From: an uncultured Lachnospiraceae bacterium
GTDB taxonomy: Bacteria; Bacillota; Clostridia; Lachnospirales; Lachnospiraceae
NCBI GenBank assembly: GCA_949051815.1
Contig: CARQVR010000004.1
Coordinates: 62,938 to 126,937 of the forward strand
DNA length: 64,000 bases
Direction: 5' to 3'
Position 1 is the stretch's first letter. Each line of letters begins with the position of its first letter. The notes beneath the pieces were generated by a model. The model did no database searches. It saw only the letters and a list, made by a program, of their open reading frames with translations, and was not told the DNA's origin. Shown in pieces: positions 60,175-64,000 of this stretch. The position numbers and the translations under genes are program-made.

Positions 60175-61460
60175 TTTACGTTAAGAATTTATCTTATATG
60201 ATGACACATATTTTCTTTCTGGTGTTCGTCTACCTGTTTACGGTACACCGCTATTCCAAAAAGAAGACTCTGGCGATCTGCTGCCTTTCCTTTCTTTTTA
60301 CGACTGTCATGAATCAGTTGAAGCTGAATCTGGTCACGGAAAGCCCGTTATTTTACTTTTTCGCAACGATTGCACAGATCACCGTCGCCCAGTTTACCGG
60401 ACTCCTGATCTCAGAAAAGCGTGACAGCAGAACGCTTTTCGTGGGCTTAAGCGCCTCCAACTATGTGGTGACCGGAAGCATAACCGCATCTATTCTGTAC
60501 ATTCTTACAGGCAGCATTGGTCTTGCGCTGGCGGGAAATCTGCTGTCGCATGTGGTCATTTTACTGGTACTGTATTTTAAAATAAGAGATATGATTTTTA
60601 AATTCTGCGAGCGGGATCTGGAAAAAAGCAGATGGGAAATCTGCCTGATTCCCGTATTCTTTTATTGCAGTCTTTCCAGCATCGCCTTTTTCCCCTATAC
60701 CCTTTACGATCACCCCGAAAACATTCTTGTCAGTATTTTTTTAATGATTACCATGCTCGTCTCCTATGTGGTGGTGCTGCGCTATCTGGACAGCGAGACG
60801 AAGCGGACGGAAGACTACTGGAAAAACGTAATGTTTGAATCCTATATCAAAGGTCTGGAAAGCCAGAACTATTTAGCCGAGCAGTCAGAGCACAACCTCA
60901 GAATACTGCGGCATGACATGCGGCATTTTTCCATGATGATAGACTCCCTGCTGGACCAGAAGGAGTATGCGGAGATCAAAAACATCACCGGACATATCAA
61001 CGAAGTGGTAAACGAAAATAAAGTGAACCAGTACTGCGAAAACCTGATTGTCAATACGATTCTCATGAAAATGGCAGAACAGGCGAAATCTCTCCGGATT
61101 GCCCTTCATCTGGATGTGCTGATACCCAGACAGCTCCCGGTCAATGAATATGAATTTGCCATGGTACTCGCCAATCTTTTGGAAAATGCCGTGTTCAGTG
61201 CCAAAAATGCGTCGTCTTCCGAAAACCCCATTGATGCGAAAATACATTGCACCGGTGCGTATCTCCTGATTGATATAGAAAACGACTGTGAACAGGAAAT
61301 CCATTTCGACTCCATAACAGGACTTCCCAAAAGCAGGCGCGGCAAGGGACACGGCCTTGGTATGCAGAGCGTGCAGGCTTTCTGCGATAAGATGGGCGGA
61401 ACCATCGACTGTTACTGTGAAAATAACCGGTTCCGTATCATTTTGTATGTGAAATTTTAA
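60171..61460 (+). CDS. Sensor histidine kinase, AgrC-like GHKL type
   Basis: 429 residues. Six or so membrane helices in the first 205 residues, then a cytoplasmic kinase with phospho-His in NLRILRHDMRHFSMMID near 245, N box EFAMVLANLLENAVFSA near 330 and G box GKGHGLGMQSVQAFCDKMGG near 400. This is the AgrC/ComD arrangement. No AgrB-like protease or signal-peptide gene is adjacent, so the input signal is unknown and may come from elsewhere or be non-peptide. Confidence 0.88.
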   Translation: MIYVKNLSYMMTHIFFLVFVYLFTVHRYSKKKTLAICCLSFLFTTVMNQLKLNLVTESPLFYFFATIAQITVAQFTGLLISEKRDSRTLFVGLSASNYVVTGSITASILYILTGSIGLALAGNLLSHVVILLVLYFKIRDMIFKFCERDLEKSRWEICLIPVFFYCSLSSIAFFPYTLYDHPENILVSIFLMITMLVSYVVVLRYLDSETKRTEDYWKNVMFESYIKGLESQNYLAEQSEHNLRILRHDMRHFSMMIDSLLDQKEYAEIKNITGHINEVVNENKVNQYCENLIVNTILMKMAEQAKSLRIALHLDVLIPRQLPVNEYEFAMVLANLLENAVFSAKNASSSENPIDAKIHCTGAYLLIDIENDCEQEIHFDSITGLPKSRRGKGHGLGMQSVQAFCDKMGGTIDCYCENNRFRIILYVKF

Positions 61461-61511
61461 AGATATCTGTATCTTGTAACAGAGTGCTCCCCGATTGCCG
61501 GAAAACGACTG

Positions 61512-62651
61512 TCACGGCCTCTGTATCTGAAACGTGTTCTCCAAAAGCAGCCAGTTCGGGCGGAAAAACCGCATGATCTGCCAGTAACCCACCCCGCGCA
61601 GACCAAATTCCGGCAGGAGGGCAAACTTAGCCTGATAGCTTCTCACATCCTCAAACCACACTTCATGAAGCTGCCCCTCCCTTTCATACCGGAAAAAGGG
61701 CGACATGGCCGCCTCGTCAAACTGAATGGGGACGTCAGCCTCTATGGCGATCCGCACAGCCTCCAAATTGCTCACCGTAGTTGCGCGGGAAGAACCCTGC
61801 ACGAAAGGCAGCGTCCAGTCATATCCGTAATTCGGGATTCCCAGATCAATTTTAGCCGGATCAATGCGTGTGACGGCATACTCCACAACCTGCCGCACCT
61901 TATTGACAGGGGCAACCGCCATCGGCGGCCCGTAAGTGTACCCCCACTCGTAAGTCATCAGCAGAACGCTGTCAGCCGCCTCCCCCAAAAGCCCATAATC
62001 TTTTCCCTCATACAGAAGGCCCGCCTGCTCATCGGAGGTTTTGGGCGCAAGCGCCACCGAAACATGATAGCCGTAGGGCGCAAGGAAATCCCTTACATCC
62101 GCCACAAAATCAGCAAAGGGAACACGATCCTCCGGACGGATATACTCAAAGTCAATGTCCACCCCCTGAAAGTTCTTTTCCTGAACGGCGGACAGGAGAT
62201 TGGCAAGAAGATTATCCTTTGCAGCCTGATTGTTTACTACAGAAGTGATCAGAAAATTATTAAAGTTTCCATCCGGCCCGATCGGCGTAAGCGTGAGGAC
62301 AGGACGCACCCCCTGCATAAGCGCGGCATCGATCATGAAGGTATCGTCCACCGTCGGCGGAACCAGATCCCCGTCCGTGGTAAACCCGTAGGAAAAGACC
62401 GAGAGCGAGGAGAGATAGGGAAGTGTATCGTTCAGCGTATCCTGCCGGATAAAAGGGTACGCATAACCGTTCACCCATGTCGGATAAACAGGTGCCGGAG
62501 CCTCCCCCGAAGACAGTAGAAGCGCCTGCCCCACCGCCAGCGGATAGGGATAGGAGAGTTGATTGTTATAGATAACGGAAGACACAGAAATCCCATGGCT
62601 TTCCGCGATGGAATCTACCGTGTCTCCTGATTGTACCACATAAATTTCCAT
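61512..62651 (-). CDS. Glycoside hydrolase family 18 protein with LysM (YaaH-like spore enzyme)
   Basis: 379 residues, no signal peptide. One LysM domain at 1-46 (IYVVQSGDTVDSIAESHGISVSSVIYNN), then a GH18 barrel with the catalytic motif GVDIDFEYI near 165, SVALAPKT near 200 and LLMTYEWGYTYGPPMA near 235. YaaH-type enzymes sit in the spore coat or cortex and take part in germination; lack of a signal fits deposition from the mother cell. The ATG at 62651 has AGGA about 7 bases before. Confidence 0.88.
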   Translation of the reverse strand: MEIYVVQSGDTVDSIAESHGISVSSVIYNNQLSYPYPLAVGQALLLSSGEAPAPVYPTWVNGYAYPFIRQDTLNDTLPYLSSLSVFSYGFTTDGDLVPPTVDDTFMIDAALMQGVRPVLTLTPIGPDGNFNNFLITSVVNNQAAKDNLLANLLSAVQEKNFQGVDIDFEYIRPEDRVPFADFVADVRDFLAPYGYHVSVALAPKTSDEQAGLLYEGKDYGLLGEAADSVLLMTYEWGYTYGPPMAVAPVNKVRQVVEYAVTRIDPAKIDLGIPNYGYDWTLPFVQGSSRATTVSNLEAVRIAIEADVPIQFDEAAMSPFFRYEREGQLHEVWFEDVRSYQAKFALLPEFGLRGVGYWQIMRFFRPNWLLLENTFQIQRP

Positions 62652-62739
62652 AGAATATTCCTGCATGGTTTTATTCTATTTTATGCAGCTTTCGGAAGAA
62701 AGACCGGAAATTTATGTTATTTCCCGTATTTATCCCGGA

Positions 62740-63363
62740 CTATGGAAACAGGATTTTTTGCAGCTCCTCCGCCTGCCGTGACTCTGCCGCAAAAACATCA
62801 ATCCTGTGTATGTCGCTGCTCCTGTCCTTGAATGCCGGAAACAGAAAACCGCACTCCGGCTCCCCCGGCTCGTAATCGCCGCTGACCGGACACACCGCAC
62901 AGATCAGGAACTGGTATACCTCTTCCGATTCCCAAAGACTTTCCTTGTCGTTTGCTTTCAGCGGAACATCGTAGCTGCCATGAAAAAAGTAAATGGCATA
63001 GCTGCCGTCACTCCGGTATTTCTGGCCAAATTCCTCATAGAACGCATCCAGCATCGCGTCGTTTTTCAGTCCGCACTCTTTCAGTGCCATGAGAAGCTGC
63101 CATATGCTCCCCGGCCGCCTGTCCCCCTCTCCAAAAGCATACTCTTTCAATTGCACATTGGTGTCCGAAAAAGGGATCGCCTTTGCAATGTCAAGGTTTG
63201 CCTGCCGGTCTTTTAGTGACAGCTTTAGGAAATGCTTATTAAAGGTGCCGTCAACAAATCCCTCCTCGTCCAGATATGCCCCCGCAATCCTGTCAAAACA
63301 GTTGCGTTTCAGGGTCATGCGTCTGGTCAGCTCCAGCATATCCTCGCGGTTGATTTTTTCCAT
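62740..63363 (-). CDS. DUF4317-like protein, short form
   Basis: 207 residues. The opening (MLELTRRMTLKRNCFDRIAGAYLDEEG) and the later phrases AIYFFHGSYDVPLKANDKESLWESEEVYQFLICAVCPV and GFLFPAFKDRSSDIHRIDVF fit DUF4317 as I remember it, but that family is usually nearly twice as long, so this would be an N-terminal half ending naturally or truncated. No known function. AAGGAG lies before the ATG at 63363. The start overlaps the end of the upstream gene by 71 bases. Confidence 0.65.
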   Translation of the reverse strand: MEKINREDMLELTRRMTLKRNCFDRIAGAYLDEEGFVDGTFNKHFLKLSLKDRQANLDIAKAIPFSDTNVQLKEYAFGEGDRRPGSIWQLLMALKECGLKNDAMLDAFYEEFGQKYRSDGSYAIYFFHGSYDVPLKANDKESLWESEEVYQFLICAVCPVSGDYEPGEPECGFLFPAFKDRSSDIHRIDVFAAESRQAEELQKILFP

Positions 63364-63925
63364 GTTTATTCTCCTTGCTGTGTGGGCTGAATGATACCCG
63401 TTTTAGTGGAAAATTTCCACACTGACTGTCAGCATTCCATTCATCTATAGAAAGAACATCCACCCTGTCTATCAATCTTTTTCCCTTTCCAATATTCTCC
63501 TGCAGAGAAAAGGGCAGTTCCATTTTTAATCTGTTTCGCAGTCTTTTTCTGGCAGTTACATCTCCATTTGGATATTCAAGAATATATATGTACCAAACCG
63601 GCTTATTTTTATCTAATAATCTCAAATAGTGCAAAGAATCATAAAACTTGCGTGTTATAATCGATATTTTCTTATCTTCCATTGGGTGAAATGCTTCCGG
63701 ATTCTTTGCATTTGTAAGACATGCATTCTTGTATTCTACCATGAGAATATGCGTAGAATTTTCGATCAAAAAATCCACATCATTAATGTGTATTCCTGCA
63801 TTATGATAATCTTCATGTATTTTATCCGTTGCCCATACAGCAGCCTTACAGTCAATGCTGTATGTACCATTTTCTTCTATAAGCAAATTCTCCACTGTCA
63901 TTTCCTCATAGTTCATATACTTCAT
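63293..63925 (-). CDS. Hypothetical protein with nuclease-like motif
   Basis: About 210 residues. The segment INDVDFLIENSTHILMVEYKNA has the D ... E-x-K layout of PD-(D/E)xK nucleases, but no family was recognised. The last 24 residues lie in the overlap with the next gene and read as low-information sequence, so the true C terminus could have been altered by a frameshift. Start candidates are ATG at 63925 and 63916. Neither has a strong ribosome site, but both overlap the end of an upstream partial frame, so coupled translation is likely. Confidence 0.6.
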   Translation of the reverse strand: MKYMNYEEMTVENLLIEENGTYSIDCKAAVWATDKIHEDYHNAGIHINDVDFLIENSTHILMVEYKNACLTNAKNPEAFHPMEDKKISIITRKFYDSLHYLRLLDKNKPVWYIYILEYPNGDVTARKRLRNRLKMELPFSLQENIGKGKRLIDRVDVLSIDEWNADSQCGNFPLKRVSFSPHSKENKHGKNQPRGYAGADQTHDPETQLF

Positions 63926-64000
63926 CAAGCAGTTTGTTATCCGCAGTCATAATGTGATTATATTTAATCTTGTCCATTTTGTCCGCTGATTGACTATATA
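63906..64000 (-). CDS. 3' end of a gene entering from the right edge
   Basis: An open frame runs in from the edge and ends at a TGA (63906-63908) with residues ADKMDKIKYNHIMTADNK then LLDEVYEL. Its end overlaps the start codons of the nuclease-like gene. Too short to identify. Confidence 0.4.
   Translation of the reverse strand, partial: YSQSADKMDKIKYNHIMTADNKLLDEVYEL

Noticed and set aside
1..64000. Mobile element, prophage or tRNA genes
   Set aside because: No transposase, integrase, phage structural gene or cloverleaf was found; gene content and style are even across the window.

Overview
The window looks like a chromosomal segment of a spore-forming, chemotactic, saccharolytic Clostridia, most likely Lachnospiraceae. 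I infer this from the GCGGGEA-type lipoprotein sugar-binding proteins with Ala/Glu linkers, two sugar ABC systems of the ChvE/MmsA and YtfQ/YtfR types, a YesM/AraC-type two-component system, spore proteins (SpmB, a LysM-GH18 YaaH-like enzyme), a D-lactate dehydrogenase, and consensus Firmicute promoters and AGGAGG ribosome binding sites. Most genes lie on the minus strand. No tRNA, rRNA, CRISPR array, integrase or transposase was seen.

Layout. 1-2.4 kb: start of a multiple-monosaccharide ABC operon (chvE, then mmsA running off the left edge) with a consensus promoter bracketed by two matching palindromes. 2.5-6.6 kb: two chemoreceptors separated by a small membrane protein. 6.6-11.2 kb: D-lactate dehydrogenase, a small exported 11-mer-repeat protein, a monoacylglycerol-lipase-like hydrolase and metG. 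11.3-14.5 kb: a three-gene cell-surface operon. 15-16 kb: map. 16-24.7 kb: two paralogous Uma2-family genes (+), each behind its own consensus promoter and a ~235-nt structured leader, flanking a 2155-residue secreted protein gene (-). 24.8-36 kb: a YtfQRT-YjfF-type sugar transporter, a divergent GntR-LacI (AraR-type) regulator, and a histidine kinase / anchored sugar-binding protein / AraC response regulator operon. 35.9-39 kb: a diguanylate cyclase and a DUF885-type metallopeptidase-like protein. 39.1-46.4 kb: a FabT-like MarR repressor and the complete pstSCAB-phoU-phoB-phoR operon. 46.6-52.9 kb: esterase, membrane-anchored nuclease-fold protein, spmB, ROK sugar kinase, FAD oxidoreductase, uridine phosphorylase, VWA-like protein. 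52.9-64 kb: an InlB-repeat surface protein, a Cu/Zn superoxide dismutase, a hemerythrin/CheX-like protein, an ECF sigma/RsgI-like anti-sigma pair beside a His-rich secreted protein, an Agr-type LytTR regulator and kinase, a GH18 enzyme and two hypothetical proteins.

How it fits together. Carbohydrate sensing and import dominate: two ABC systems (each with a terminator-like hairpin after the binding-protein gene), a kinase operon carrying its own YtfQ-like sensor protein, and a GntR-LacI regulator. Phosphate starvation is handled by one complete Pst/Pho operon with a Pho box.

The most unusual material is (i) the Uma2 leaders, which share a hairpin architecture with compensatory base changes and mutually exclusive pairings around the ribosome binding site; (ii) a PstS whose two sequence halves are in permuted order; (iii) a ~66-bp structured element placed the same distance upstream of two exported-protein genes; (iv) a His-rich anti-sigma tail next to a His-rich secreted protein; (v) two interrupted surface-protein genes. 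All calls rest on reading the sequence; no database search was run, and protein-family assignments are from recognised motifs.
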